A DNA stretch of 64,000 nucleotides from assembly GCF_009299505.1 (NCBI RefSeq), contig NZ_WBSM01000009.1:62001-126000 (forward strand), read 5' to 3'. Within the stretch, counting starts at the first letter, position 1, and every line of letters starts with the position of its first letter. The position numbers were made by a program, and so were the translations under genes. This DNA comes from Bifidobacterium ramosum. GTDB taxonomy: Bacteria; Actinomycetota; Actinomycetes; Actinomycetales; Bifidobacteriaceae. The notes under the pieces are model-generated. The model was not told the DNA's origin. It made no database searches and worked only from the letters and a program-made list of their open reading frames with translations. Shown here piece by piece: positions 26,897 to 36,735 of this stretch.

Positions 26897-28462
26897 TCAG
26901 CCGCGGTTGGAGATGTTGATGATGTTGTTGTGACCCCAGCACTCCTCGTACTTCATGCCGGCGAGATCCTCGACGACCTTGCGGGTCTCCGGGGTGACGT
27001 CCGCCATCGAGCCGCCTTCACGCAGACGCTTGGCTTCGGCCACGAGCACCTTGTGGTTCTCGTCGTTGAGGTGCATGCGGTAGGTGAGGAAGTTGCCGAG
27101 CAGGGTGAGAACCATCGGAGTGAGGCAGTACATGTACAGCAGGGCGTTCACGGCGCTGGCCGGCTGCGTTTCGGAGCCGGACTGGAAGCCGAAGAGCACG
27201 AGCACCCAGCCGGTACCGGCCACGACGAGGGCCTGCACGACGGTGGACAGCGTTTCGGTGATGCCGGCGTACTGGCCTTCACGGCGCTTGCCTGTGACGA
27301 TCTCGTCGACGTCCGGCACGAACGCCTGGATATACTGCTGCGCGTTCACGATGCCGGAGTTGCCGAGTCCGAACGCGGTGATGAGCACGGTGAAGCCGAT
27401 GGCCAGCTGGGTGGGGGTGAAGTTCTGCTTGAGCAGGCCCATGACGAGGATCAGGCCGAAGAGCACGAAGGTGATGTAGCCGCCGGCGCGGTAGGTCTTC
27501 AGACCACCGACCTTGCTGGTGGCCCAGCCCCAGAAGGTTACGAATGCGATGCCGAACAGGAAGCTGATGCCGGTGGACAGCGACACGTCCTGCGCGGTGA
27601 GCATGAGCACGAAGATGATGAAGTAGGAGTTCAGGGTGCCGCGCACGTTGCGGAAGATGATCTGGGTGAGGAAGATGTACAGGTAATTGCGGAACGTGCG
27701 GATGCGGATGACGGAGACGAAGTTCCAGAAGACGGAGACGATCTGCTTGAGGGCGTTCGTCTTGCCCTTGGCGTCCTTGTCGGCTGCGGCCACATCGGTG
27801 GACGGGTCGTACGGGCGTTCCTTGATGGCGAATGCGGCGAGGACCAGCAGGATGGTGCCGACGACCGCGTACAGCATGGCGATCTTGAAGTAGGCGTCCC
27901 AGGTCTTGTTGCCCCAGATGTTGAACAGGTAGACGTTGAGCATGGACAGGCCGAAGGAACCGACGGCGCCACCGATCTGGCCACCGACGACGAGCTGGGC
28001 GCGGTCCTTGGAGTTGTCGGTCATTTCGGACGGCAGGGCGTAGTCGATGGTGGTGACGCCCGGCCAGATGGCGAAGTAGCCGACGTTGAACAGGATGTAG
28101 GCCCACACCGGCATGTTCGGCAGCCACAGCAGCACGTAGAACAGGAGGTTCAGCGGGGCGAGGATGAGCAGCATGGCGCGGCGGCGGCCGAGTTTGCGTC
28201 CGATGGACGTGGAGTACATACGGTCGGACAGCCAACCCCAGACCGGGGAGATGGCCGCGCCGGCCCACTTGCCGAACGCGAGCATGGTGGTCACGACGCC
28301 GACGCCGATGGCCATGAAGGACGTGTAGTAGAACATTTGCCACGTGTTGACCATCGTGGACATGGTGAACGACAGACCGAAGAACGCGTAGGCGATCTTG
28401 GTCCACGAGGACAGACGGCCCGTTTCGACGGTGCCGCTGCTCGCGACTGAGGTGCTAGTCAT
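26897..28462 (-). CDS. GPH-family sugar:cation symporter 1
   Basis: A 521-residue, 12-segment membrane transporter of the glycoside-pentoside-hexuronide family. Features are WTKIAYAFFGLSFTMSTMV at the N-terminus, GWLSDRMYSTSIGRKLGRRR (loop 2-3 motif) and ALPSEMTDNSKDRAQLVVGG. The C-terminus KYEECWGHNNIINISNRG is shared in variant form by the three paralogs in this locus. The start at 28462 (MTSTSVASS) follows AGAAAGAGGTCAGCA. Probably imports an oligosaccharide for GH2 enzyme 1. The upstream region has both operator types. Confidence 0.9.
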   Translation of the reverse strand: MTSTSVASSGTVETGRLSSWTKIAYAFFGLSFTMSTMVNTWQMFYYTSFMAIGVGVVTTMLAFGKWAGAAISPVWGWLSDRMYSTSIGRKLGRRRAMLLILAPLNLLFYVLLWLPNMPVWAYILFNVGYFAIWPGVTTIDYALPSEMTDNSKDRAQLVVGGQIGGAVGSFGLSMLNVYLFNIWGNKTWDAYFKIAMLYAVVGTILLVLAAFAIKERPYDPSTDVAAADKDAKGKTNALKQIVSVFWNFVSVIRIRTFRNYLYIFLTQIIFRNVRGTLNSYFIIFVLMLTAQDVSLSTGISFLFGIAFVTFWGWATSKVGGLKTYRAGGYITFVLFGLILVMGLLKQNFTPTQLAIGFTVLITAFGLGNSGIVNAQQYIQAFVPDVDEIVTGKRREGQYAGITETLSTVVQALVVAGTGWVLVLFGFQSGSETQPASAVNALLYMYCLTPMVLTLLGNFLTYRMHLNDENHKVLVAEAKRLREGGSMADVTPETRKVVEDLAGMKYEECWGHNNIINISNRG

Positions 28463-28795
28463 TGCTGACCTCTTTCTTTTTCTCCGTTGCTGTTCGATCC
28501 CGTGGGCACCGGCACAGCTTCGCCCGTATGACGAGTGCAGGTGCTGCCGTGGTTGACGCCCGAACGATATTGGCATCACTGCCCGTATCGTTCCGAATAA
28601 TAAATCCGATTGGGATCGTTTGATTTGTTGCAAGACTTAATATAACACAATCCGGAACCTTCCGGAAATTGAGCACTCTATTCGGCGTGTCTCATCGATG
28701 AGATAACAAGGCGCGAAAGACGACGGCATATGGAAAGGCCCACGATACTGCGGTATCGTGGGCCCTATCGAACCATCGAACGACCAAACGGACGT
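28463..28795 (-). promoter_or_regulatory. Regulatory region of transporter 1 with both operator types
   Basis: TCCGGAACCTTCCGGA (28651-28666) is a type-2 operator and TCTCATCGATGAGA (28690-28703) a perfect type-1 operator. ATCGTTCCGAA near 28588 is a further half-site. Dual control by both LacI proteins is inferred. Confidence 0.6.
28737..28764 (-). terminator. Terminator hairpin after lacI-2
   Basis: Perfect arms GGCCCACGATAC / GTATCGTGGGCC with loop TGCG, followed on the - strand by TTTCC. Confidence 0.7.
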
Positions 28796-29785
28796 CTACC
28801 GGGCGGTGGACTCGCCTTCGGCGATCTCGTACCCGACGGTCATGCATTGACGGGCGGCCTTGTCGTCGGGATGCTCGATGCGGCGCATGAGCAGATCCAT
28901 CGCCACACGCGCCATCGTCGAGAAGTCGGTACGCACCGACGTAAGCGACGGGCTGTAGTACCGACCTTCCAGCACACCGTCGAAACCCATCACCGCCACG
29001 TCGTCCGGCACCCGCACGCCACGCTCGTTCAGACCGCGGATCACGCCGAGCGCGATGCCGTCGCTCAAGCAGTACAGGCCATCGAACGGCATACCGGCAT
29101 CGGCCAGCGCATGCCCGGTCTCGATGCCTCCCTGCCGCGACCACTGTGACCGCACAAACGAGTCGTCGTCGAACCGCAATCCGAGCTTGCGGCACTCGTC
29201 CCGAGCCGATTCGTAGCGTAAGTCGCGCGAACCGGGGTACACCCCCGGTCCGCTGTTGTCGCCGACCACGGCGATGCGCGTGCAGCCGCGTTCGGCCAAA
29301 TGCCGGATCGCAGCACGCGAACCGGCGGCGCTGGACGCGTTTACGGTGTCGTACGGGCACTCATCGTCGTAATTTTCCAGCACTACGGTGGGATGCTCGC
29401 GCAACAGCCGGTCGACGTGCAGCGCGTTGGTGGCGATGATGCCGTCCGACATCGGGAACGGGATCTTCTGCTTCGCGTCGTCGCGCACGAACTTCGTCAG
29501 CTCGATCAACATGTACATGCCGCGACGGTTGATCTCCTCGGCGAAGTATGTGGCGACTTCCGCAAAGTAGCTGCCCTGGATGCCCGACGTCAGAAACGTG
29601 ATGGTATTGCTACGCCCTGAACGCAACGAACGCGCGGAAACATTGGGCTTGTAGCCCATCTGCTCGGCGATGGCGCGCACGCGCAGCATGGTCTTGGCGC
29701 TCACATCGCCTCCGCCGCGCAACGCGTCGGACGCGGTCGTTTTCGACACACCGGCCTTAGCGGCCACATCCTTGATCGTCACCAT
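28796..29785 (-). CDS. LacI-family transcriptional regulator 2
   Basis: A 329-residue repressor starting MVTIKDVAAKAG at 29785, preceded by GGAAAGGTGTG. HTH MVTIKDVAAKAGVSKTTASD; hinge PNVSARSLRSGRSNTITFLT, closely paralogous to lacI-1, which indicates duplication. The recognition helix differs (KTTASDALRG versus ATTASAALRG), consistent with a different operator. A degenerate type-2 site lies upstream of its own gene, so it probably binds the GGAACGTTCC operators before the GH115, esterase and transporter genes. Confidence 0.9.
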   Translation of the reverse strand: MVTIKDVAAKAGVSKTTASDALRGGGDVSAKTMLRVRAIAEQMGYKPNVSARSLRSGRSNTITFLTSGIQGSYFAEVATYFAEEINRRGMYMLIELTKFVRDDAKQKIPFPMSDGIIATNALHVDRLLREHPTVVLENYDDECPYDTVNASSAAGSRAAIRHLAERGCTRIAVVGDNSGPGVYPGSRDLRYESARDECRKLGLRFDDDSFVRSQWSRQGGIETGHALADAGMPFDGLYCLSDGIALGVIRGLNERGVRVPDDVAVMGFDGVLEGRYYSPSLTSVRTDFSTMARVAMDLLMRRIEHPDDKAARQCMTVGYEIAEGESTAR

Positions 29786-29848
29786 CGCATACACACCTTT
29801 CCTGTACATCACGATCTTCCTCGCATATTACCCGGTGCAACGCATATG

Positions 29849-29864
29849 TTCGAATCGTTCCGGA
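29849..29864. promoter_or_regulatory. Degenerate operator type 2 before lacI-2
   Basis: TTCGAATCGTTCCGGA keeps one good half-site of the type-2 operator. Confidence 0.35.
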
Positions 29865-29916
29865 CGCCAATCGGACAAGGCCGGCGACGGACCTGCGCAG
29901 CCGGCCGGCGACGGCG

Positions 29917-30609
29917 TCAGCGCACAGCCGGGATGTGTGCGGCGGGATGGTGCAGCGTCTCGCGCACGAGCGGCACGTAGTACCGTTCCACGGCCTCCGG
30001 GCTGGGATGCGTGCCGTTGCCGGCGACGATCGGCTCGCCGTCGGCGTCCACCTCGTCAAAGCTCAGCGTCTTGCCGATCTCGCGGTCGCGCGTATCGAGC
30101 GGCGAATCCTCGAACATGTTCGCCACCGGGATGCCGAGTTCGCCGCAGATACGCACGGCCGTGCCGTAGACGGCGACCTGCACGTCCCAGTCGCGCTTCC
30201 ACAGGCGATGCACGGTCACGTACACGACCAGCGCGTCCGGCCAACGCTTGCGCAACAGTTCTGCGGTCATACGGAACATGCGACCGAACTCGGCGAGATC
30301 GATGTCGGTATGCACCGCGTCGTTGACGCCGCCGTCGAAGATGATCACGTCCGGATCGACGTGCCCGGCCGCGGCGTTCTTGACCTGGCGCAGGATGTGG
30401 TGCGTGGTGTCATGGTGGGGGGAGTCCGGTTCGGTGAAGTCGATGATGGTCGATCCGTTGACCGCATGGCACACGTAGTCCATGCCCTCCAGCTCGGCCA
30501 CACGCTTGGGGAACGTGAACTTGGGATAGTAGTGGCCGTGGCAGATGCTGTCTCCGAAGGAGAACATGAGTTTGCCCCTGAACGCGCCTTCGCTGATGTC
30601 GTTGTCCAT
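29917..30609 (-). CDS. SGNH/GDSL-type esterase 1
   Basis: A 230-residue SGNH hydrolase. Block I SFGDSICHG has the nucleophile Ser21, block III is FDGGVNDAVH, and block V NGTHPSPEAV holds the catalytic His. No signal peptide, hence intracellular. The start at 30609 (MDNDISEG) follows AGAAAGG. It is divergent from GH115, sharing a type-2 operator at 30801-30816. In this context a deacetylase acting on imported acetylated oligosaccharides is likely, by inference. Confidence 0.85.
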   Translation of the reverse strand: MDNDISEGAFRGKLMFSFGDSICHGHYYPKFTFPKRVAELEGMDYVCHAVNGSTIIDFTEPDSPHHDTTHHILRQVKNAAAGHVDPDVIIFDGGVNDAVHTDIDLAEFGRMFRMTAELLRKRWPDALVVYVTVHRLWKRDWDVQVAVYGTAVRICGELGIPVANMFEDSPLDTRDREIGKTLSFDEVDADGEPIVAGNGTHPSPEAVERYYVPLVRETLHHPAAHIPAVR

Positions 30610-30800
30610 TGCCGACCTTTCTGATGATTGATGACCGATTGATGATCGACGGCCGACAGCCAACGTCCCGTCTGTGGAACGTCAGCTGCGGGCAGTGCGA
30701 TCCCAAGCGATTCGGAACGTGACGGATAATCTATGGTGATTTCCATACACGCCGATGCGTAAATCATTGTAAAACGAAGTATTATTGTTTTCAAAATCTA

Positions 30801-30816
30801 TCCGGAACGTTCCGCG
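30801..30816. promoter_or_regulatory. Operator type 2 between esterase 1 and GH115
   Basis: TCCGGAACGTTCCGCG contains the perfect core GGAACGTTCC (30804-30813) in a divergent promoter region. Confidence 0.6.
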
Positions 30817-30871
30817 TTTCGTATGATTCTCAATCAACCAGAACACCTCATCCAATGAAGGAACAGAATCA

Positions 30872-33808
30872 ATGAAGATCTACGCAAATCTGAACACACC
30901 AAGCCATCGCGCGATCACGCCCGCCGCGCCCGTCATCGTCGACAGCGCCTACCAGCCGTCCGAACGCGACCCACACGCCGAACGCACCTGGCGGCAGGTC
31001 ACCCGAGCCGTACAGGATCTGCGGCAGGACATCGCCATGACCACCGGCTCAATCGACTGGCATACGGTGCAGCAGCTGTTCGCCGACGACCCACAGGCCC
31101 AAGCCGATCGTCTCGCCGCAGCCGATCCGTCCGCGACACCGGCCCTGATCCGGCTCGACTCGCCAGAATCGGCACTGCGCCAATTCGGAGGCGACGCCCC
31201 GATCGACCGCGCCATCATCGTCGGTACCATCGGCCGCAGCGCGATCATCGACACGATCACCGCCAACGGTCGACTCGACGAATCCGAACAGATCGCCGAC
31301 CGGCAGGAAGCGTTCGCGCTCAAGGAAGTCGATGATCCGATCCCCGGCGTCGCGCACGCGATCGTCATCGCCGGCAGTGACGCCCGCGGCACGATCTACG
31401 GCATCTACGCACTGTCCGAACGCATCGGCATCTCCCCGTGGTTCTGGTGGGGCGACGTACCGGTCGACGTACGCCCGATCATCGACGCGAACTACGAGCA
31501 CGCCTGCGTTGAACTCGGCCCGGCCGTGCCGTACCGCGGATTCTTCATCAACGACGAGGACTGGTCAATGGTCCGCTGGAACCGCAAGAAGTTCCCGAAC
31601 CCGCAGATCGCGCCCGAAGTCAACTACTACCGCCACGTCTTCGAACTGCTGCTACGGCTGCGCGGCAACCTGCTGTGGCCGGCCATGCACCCCGAATCGG
31701 TCGCATTCAACGCGGCAACAGGAGAAGGCGGCGTGCCGGTCAACGCGCGCGAAGCGGAACGGTACGGCGTCATCATGGGCACGCACCACTGCGAGATCCT
31801 GCTGCGCAACAACGAGGGCGAGTGGGACCAGTGGTACGCCGAGCACCACGAGCAGTACCACATGCGCGGCGCGTCCGTGCGCGAATCGTACGATTTCACG
31901 CTCAACCGCGAGGCGCTGCTCGCCTACTGGCGCGAGCGGCTGGAGACGAACAAGTCATGCGAGTGCTCACTGACCGTGGGCATCCGCGGCGTGCACGACG
32001 GCCGCTTCAACGTGGCCGAACTCGACCGCTACCCGGGAGATACGACCGAGGAGAAGGAGGTCGCGTTCATGAAGGACGTGATCGCGGCCCAACGCGCGCT
32101 CATCGAGGAGGTGTACGGGCCGGCTGAGGCCGCGCGCATCCCGCAAGTGCTCATCACCTACAAGGAGATGAACGACGTGTACAACCACGGTCTGAGTAGG
32201 GTGCTGGAACAGCCGGAATACCGCAACATCACGCTGATGTGGCCGGACGACGACTACGGGTTTCTGCGGCAGGTGCCGACCGTTGCGGAGGCGGCGCGCG
32301 AGGGCGGCGCGGGCGTGTACTACCACAATTCGTATGTGGGCCGGCCAACGAACAACACCTGGCTCAACAGTTCGCAGCTGCCGCTGATGGCCGAGCAAAT
32401 GCGCCGCGCGTGGAACACCGGCATGCGCAGGCAGTGGGTCATCAACGTGGGCGACATCAAGCTGAGCGACATGTCGACCGAGTATTTTCTGCGGCTCGGC
32501 TGGAATCCGGACGCGTGCACGGCCAAGTCGATCGGCGCCGATTTCGTGCGCATGTTCGCGCGGCGCGATTGGGGCGCGGACAAGGCGATTTCGGCCGAGT
32601 TGGCCGATTGCTTCGACGAGTTCAGCCGGCTGATCGCGATTCGCCAGCCTGGGTTCAATCTCGCCAGTCTGAATCCGGAAGGCGTGGCCGCCGGGATCGA
32701 TCTGGAGGAGTTCGCGTTCAATCCGTCCGCCTTCGGTGACGAGGCGCAACGCTGGCTCGACCGGTGTGCCGCGCTGACCTCGCGCGTGCAACGCGTGGCA
32801 GACGCGCTGCCGGACGCGCGACGCACGGCGTTCTTCGAGCAGTGGTATTACGCGGTGCTGTCGCAGTCCGATACAGCGGCCGAGTACGTGAACTTTTGGG
32901 AGGCGTGGGCCGCGTTCCACGACGGACGAATTGGCGATGCACGGCGGTACATCGCATTGTCGAAGGCGGCCCGCGATGCGATCATCGCGCGCAACGACGA
33001 GCTGGATGCGATCAACGACGGCAAATGGGCGGGATTCATCAAGTACGACACGCACTTGGGCGACGATCATGATCTGATCGAAGATGACCAGTATCCGAAT
33101 GTCGAGATGGACGACGGTGATTCCGACGGTGTCGAGGACACCATCGGCGGGATCACTGCGACAAGCAACGGCTCAGCCAGGCCAGCCGGTGTCCCGGCCG
33201 AGCCAGTCGGCGCGGCACCGTCCGAATCCGCACCGCTCGGATTCGTCGCGACCGACGGCATCGTCGCATGCGAAGCCGAGCATCCGACCCGCATCATCCC
33301 CGGCATGGACGGCTCGTATTGGGCGCCGATTGCGAACGAGGGCCAGCATGGCGACACGATGAAGGCGTTCCCCGACCGTGGCATCAGCCGCCCCGGCGAA
33401 GGCGCGACGCTCGAATATCAGGTATGGTTCGAGCGGTCCGGCACCGTGCGCGGCACCATCAACCGTCTGCCTACGTTCAACGAGGGCGTCGAGGACGACG
33501 GCACGCCGCGCGGTTGCCGTCTGGCCGTGCGCGTCAACGGCGACGAGCCGATCGTGCTGGCTGGCAACAACGCGTGGGGCGAGTCGCGCAACCGTCATTC
33601 GCTGACCACCGTGTGGGAGCGCAACATCATCCGTGGCTACGAGCCGCTGCAGTTCGAAGCCACGGTGCATGCCGGCTGGAACACGCTCGCTATCGAACGC
33701 GTCGACGCATCCGTCGTCATCGACCGCATCGTACTCGTCGCCAAACCGCTGCCGCGATCCTTCTACGGTCCTGACGAATCCCGTCGCATCTCCGTATCTT
33801 ATCGATGA
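30872..33808 (+). CDS. GH115 family alpha-glucuronidase
   Basis: A 978-residue enzyme. GH115 members remove (4-O-methyl)glucuronic acid from internal xylose units of glucuronoxylan. Family stretches include AIIVGTIGRSAIIDTI near 110, IAGSDARGTIYGIYALSE, ISPWFWWGDVPV near 190, YRGFFINDEDWSM near 215 and NLLWPAMHPE near 265. Glu432 in TYKEMNDVYNHG is a candidate catalytic residue. An acidic/Ala-Pro insert (about 730-785) separates the core from the C-terminal beta-sandwich. No signal peptide: it acts on imported oligosaccharides. The ATG at 30872 follows GAAGGAAC at a distance of 12-14 nt. No xylanase or beta-xylosidase gene is in the window. Confidence 0.9.
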   Translation: MKIYANLNTPSHRAITPAAPVIVDSAYQPSERDPHAERTWRQVTRAVQDLRQDIAMTTGSIDWHTVQQLFADDPQAQADRLAAADPSATPALIRLDSPESALRQFGGDAPIDRAIIVGTIGRSAIIDTITANGRLDESEQIADRQEAFALKEVDDPIPGVAHAIVIAGSDARGTIYGIYALSERIGISPWFWWGDVPVDVRPIIDANYEHACVELGPAVPYRGFFINDEDWSMVRWNRKKFPNPQIAPEVNYYRHVFELLLRLRGNLLWPAMHPESVAFNAATGEGGVPVNAREAERYGVIMGTHHCEILLRNNEGEWDQWYAEHHEQYHMRGASVRESYDFTLNREALLAYWRERLETNKSCECSLTVGIRGVHDGRFNVAELDRYPGDTTEEKEVAFMKDVIAAQRALIEEVYGPAEAARIPQVLITYKEMNDVYNHGLSRVLEQPEYRNITLMWPDDDYGFLRQVPTVAEAAREGGAGVYYHNSYVGRPTNNTWLNSSQLPLMAEQMRRAWNTGMRRQWVINVGDIKLSDMSTEYFLRLGWNPDACTAKSIGADFVRMFARRDWGADKAISAELADCFDEFSRLIAIRQPGFNLASLNPEGVAAGIDLEEFAFNPSAFGDEAQRWLDRCAALTSRVQRVADALPDARRTAFFEQWYYAVLSQSDTAAEYVNFWEAWAAFHDGRIGDARRYIALSKAARDAIIARNDELDAINDGKWAGFIKYDTHLGDDHDLIEDDQYPNVEMDDGDSDGVEDTIGGITATSNGSARPAGVPAEPVGAAPSESAPLGFVATDGIVACEAEHPTRIIPGMDGSYWAPIANEGQHGDTMKAFPDRGISRPGEGATLEYQVWFERSGTVRGTINRLPTFNEGVEDDGTPRGCRLAVRVNGDEPIVLAGNNAWGESRNRHSLTTVWERNIIRGYEPLQFEATVHAGWNTLAIERVDASVVIDRIVLVAKPLPRSFYGPDESRRISVSYR

Positions 33809-33813
33809 GATAC
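33794..33813. promoter_or_regulatory. Operator type 1 overlapping the GH115 stop
   Basis: GTATCTTATCGATGAGATAC is a near-perfect palindrome whose right half includes the TGA of GH115; it lies about 50 bp before the esterase ATG. Confidence 0.6.
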
Positions 33814-33861
33814 ACTACATCACAACGATTCCACCCCGTCTCATTCAAGGACGAACCAATC

Positions 33862-34701
33862 ATGACTGACATCACCGAATATATCGATCAGGACTACGCC
33901 GGCAACGGCCGGCAATCACAGAAACTGTATCTTGCCATACCGGCCGGCGCGTCAGCCGGCCATCCTGTTCCCGTCGTGATCTACATCCATGGCGGAGGCT
34001 GGATCGGCGGCACCTTCGCACCCGGTTCCACCGGACTGGCGACCGGCCGCGACGACACGAACGCGTTCCTCGAAGCCGGATATGCGGTCGCGGTCATCAA
34101 CTATCGACTCTCGACCGAGGCGCGATGGCCGGCGCAGATCCATGACTGCAAGGCCGCGGTGCGCTTCCTGCGAGCACACGCGGGGAAGTACGGCATCGAT
34201 CCAGATCGGATCGTGGCGTGGGGCGCGTCGGCCGGAGCGCATCTCGCACAGTTCCTCGGATTCACGAACGGCGATGCGCGGTACGACGACCCGGCATCGG
34301 CCGCATCCGGCGTGTCCAGCACCGTGAATCTCGTGATCGCGGCGTTCGGCATCAGTGACATCAGCCGGTGGGTGCTTCCCGGACCGCGTTATGACGAGGT
34401 CGAGGACTACAAGACGAAGCTGCTCGGCACCGGGTATACGCAGGAGGCCGCGCACGACGCCAGTCCGATCGACCACGTGCACGCCGGCATGGCGCCGATG
34501 CTGCTGGCTCACGCCGACGACGATGCGCTCGTGCCGTGCGACCAGACGCATTGGCTGGAGGCCGCGATCCACGAGGTCGGTGGCGGTGCATCGATCGAGA
34601 CCTGGTATCCGCACACCGGCGGCCACGGCGATCCGCGCGTCTGGCGCGCACCGGAAGCCACCGACCGGTTCATCGACTTCTGCGACCGTCACCTGCGGTA
34701 G
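33862..34701 (+). CDS. Alpha/beta-hydrolase esterase (acetyl-esterase-like)
   Basis: A 279-residue esterase/lipase-type hydrolase. Oxyanion HGGG at 43-46, nucleophile Ser123 in WGASAGAHLA, acidic residue in HADDDALVP and His in HTGGHGDP. No signal peptide. The start MTDITEYIDQ at 33862 follows AAGGA. The family includes carboxylesterases that remove acetyl or feruloyl groups from hemicellulose oligomers, which fits the GH115 next to it; the exact ester is unknown. Confidence 0.87.
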   Translation: MTDITEYIDQDYAGNGRQSQKLYLAIPAGASAGHPVPVVIYIHGGGWIGGTFAPGSTGLATGRDDTNAFLEAGYAVAVINYRLSTEARWPAQIHDCKAAVRFLRAHAGKYGIDPDRIVAWGASAGAHLAQFLGFTNGDARYDDPASAASGVSSTVNLVIAAFGISDISRWVLPGPRYDEVEDYKTKLLGTGYTQEAAHDASPIDHVHAGMAPMLLAHADDDALVPCDQTHWLEAAIHEVGGGASIETWYPHTGGHGDPRVWRAPEATDRFIDFCDRHLR

Positions 34702-34753
34702 CCGTCGAGCCACCACGGATACTTTCCGCCGTCACTGCCGCAAACCGCAAACC

Positions 34754-34793
34754 GTCACCATGTGCGCGCGATCACGAGCGCGCACTCAGTGAC
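34754..34793. repeat. Family F hairpin, isolated copy
   Basis: GTCACcatGTGCGCGC and GCGCGCACTCAGTGAC match the stems of the pair at 47251-47360. It sits between the convergent esterase and GPH transporter 2. Confidence 0.65.
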
Positions 34794-34893
34794 ATTGGGA
34801 CATCCTGTCCATCGGAACAGCGTGAGCCGCGTTCCGGACAATCGTTTGCCGAAACACGGTCTCGCACTGCTCTCACACTGTGTCCGGATGCTA

Positions 34894-36459
34894 TCACGCC
34901 GCCTTGTGCAGAGCATTGATCACGTTGTTGTGGCCCCAGCATTGCTCATAGGGCATGCCGGTCAGGCTCTCGACCAGGGCACGCGTCTCGTCTGTCACGT
35001 CGGCCATCGAACCGCCCTCGCGCAACCGTGCGATCTCGGTCAGCAGCAGCCCGTGGTTCTCCTTGTTGAGCTTGAGCCGGTAGGTGAAGAATATGCCGAG
35101 CAGACACAGCATGATCGGAGCAAGGCAGTACATGACCGCGATGGCCGTCACCGTGCCGGACGGCTGTGCCTGCGCGCCCTCGATGAAACCGGTCGCCTGC
35201 AAGACCCAGCCGATGAGCACCGTCTCGACCGCGGCGAAGATGTCGTCAATGGTTGCGTTGACGGATGCGTACTGTCCTTCACGCCGCTTGGATGTGATGA
35301 TTTCATCCACGTCGGGAATGAACGTGTACGTGTACTGCGTCGCGTTCACCACGCCCGTGATGCCGAAGTTCATGAACAGGCCGAGCACGATGAACGCGAC
35401 GGCTTTGGCACCAGACGACAGTTGGGACGAGAACATGGCCAGCACGAACAGCGACAGGAACACGCCGATCACCTCGAAGCCGCCGATCCGGTAGGCGCGC
35501 GGGCCGCCGACTTTCGCGGTAAGCCACATGAAGAACGTGAGGCACGCGATGCCGAACATGGTGTTCACGCCGGTGGCGAGCGAGACGGTCTGCGGATCGA
35601 GCAGCAGCACGAAGATCACGAAATACGTGTTGATGGTGCCGCGGATGGCGCGAAAACACTGTTCGGACAGATACAGGCCGAGATAGTTGCGGAATTCCCG
35701 CACCCGCATCACGGACACGAAATTCCAGATCATCGAGACGATGCGCTGCCAGATCGGCAGTTTGTCACCCGTCGTCCCGCCATCGGCTTCGGACACGTCG
35801 GTCGACTCGTCGTATGGCCGCTCCTTGATGGTGAAGAAGCCGACGACGAGCACGCCCACACCGATAGCACCGTAGATCATGGCCATCTTGAAGTACGAGG
35901 TCCACGCGTCCTTGCCCCAGAGGGTGAACAGGTACACGTTGAGCAACGACAGGAACGTGCTGCCGATCGCGCCGGCGATCTGGTTGATGCCGACGAGCTG
36001 CGCGCGTTGACTGGAGTCCTCGGTCATTTCGGACGGCAGACCGTACTGGATCGTAGTCAGGCCGGCGAGGAAGACCCAGTACAGCAGACTGGAGGTGAAG
36101 TATGCGGCGACCGGCAGCCCCGGAATCCACATGATGGCGTAGAACAGCGCGTTGAGCGGCACGGCGATCAGCATGATGGACCGGCGGCGACCGATGCGGC
36201 GGCCAATCCTGGTGGCGTACATGCGGTCGGACAGATATCCCCAGACCGGGCCGATCACCGAGGCGATGATCTTGCCAGCGGCAATGAGCGCCGTGGTGGC
36301 GGCGACCGGGATGCTGAGGAATGTGGTGAAGTAGAACAGCTGCCATGTACCGATCATGGTCTGCATGACGTATGACAGCGAGAACGTGGAGTAGCCGAGC
36401 TTGGCTTTCCACGACAGTGGCGGCAGCACATCCTGCCGATGATTGCGTTGAGACATCAT
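34894..36459 (-). CDS. GPH-family sugar:cation symporter 2
   Basis: A 521-residue 12-segment transporter. N-terminus WKAKLGYSTFSLSYVMQTMI groups it with transporter 4 rather than 1 and 3. DRMYATRIGRRIGRRRS and GLPSEMTEDSSQRAQLVGIN are the family motifs; the C-terminus ends YEQCWGHNNVINALHKAA. AGGAAAGGACA precedes ATG 36459 (next codon is also ATG). It is divergent from esterase 2 with two type-2 operators between them, so it probably imports the substrate sensed by lacI-2. Confidence 0.9.
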   Translation of the reverse strand: MMSQRNHRQDVLPPLSWKAKLGYSTFSLSYVMQTMIGTWQLFYFTTFLSIPVAATTALIAAGKIIASVIGPVWGYLSDRMYATRIGRRIGRRRSIMLIAVPLNALFYAIMWIPGLPVAAYFTSSLLYWVFLAGLTTIQYGLPSEMTEDSSQRAQLVGINQIAGAIGSTFLSLLNVYLFTLWGKDAWTSYFKMAMIYGAIGVGVLVVGFFTIKERPYDESTDVSEADGGTTGDKLPIWQRIVSMIWNFVSVMRVREFRNYLGLYLSEQCFRAIRGTINTYFVIFVLLLDPQTVSLATGVNTMFGIACLTFFMWLTAKVGGPRAYRIGGFEVIGVFLSLFVLAMFSSQLSSGAKAVAFIVLGLFMNFGITGVVNATQYTYTFIPDVDEIITSKRREGQYASVNATIDDIFAAVETVLIGWVLQATGFIEGAQAQPSGTVTAIAVMYCLAPIMLCLLGIFFTYRLKLNKENHGLLLTEIARLREGGSMADVTDETRALVESLTGMPYEQCWGHNNVINALHKAA

Positions 36460-36494
36460 TGTCCTTTCCTGAATACTCGATACACTCCACAATA

Positions 36495-36510
36495 TCCGGT
36501 TCGTTCCGGA
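36495..36510. promoter_or_regulatory. Operator type 2, site a
   Basis: TCCGGTTCGTTCCGGA is a 13-of-14-position palindrome close to the transporter 2 start. Confidence 0.55.
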
Positions 36511-36584
36511 TTTACAAATCGTCTATATTCCAGTCAATTAACGAACTTTCATACCGCAAAAACTATGGTAGTCTATATTACAAG

Positions 36585-36600
36585 CAGGAACGTTCCGATA
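36585..36600. promoter_or_regulatory. Operator type 2, site b
   Basis: CAGGAACGTTCCGATA contains the perfect core GGAACGTTCC (36587-36596), in the same divergent region. Confidence 0.6.
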
Positions 36601-36735
36601 TATCGGCCGTCATATCAATGTCATCGCCGGTCACATTACAGTGCTCGCACCGGCGGCAAAACATGACATGGCGACGCGGGGCGATCACCACGGCCATAAG
36701 CTCGATGGACGAGCGTACAAGGAGGCAAAACGGTC

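Noticed and set aside
26930..28450. 506-aa frame opposite GPH transporter 1 (similar ones opposite transporters 2-4)
   Set aside because: All four paralogs give the same kind of Glu/Asp/His-rich mirror frame, as expected from antisense of a conserved gene.
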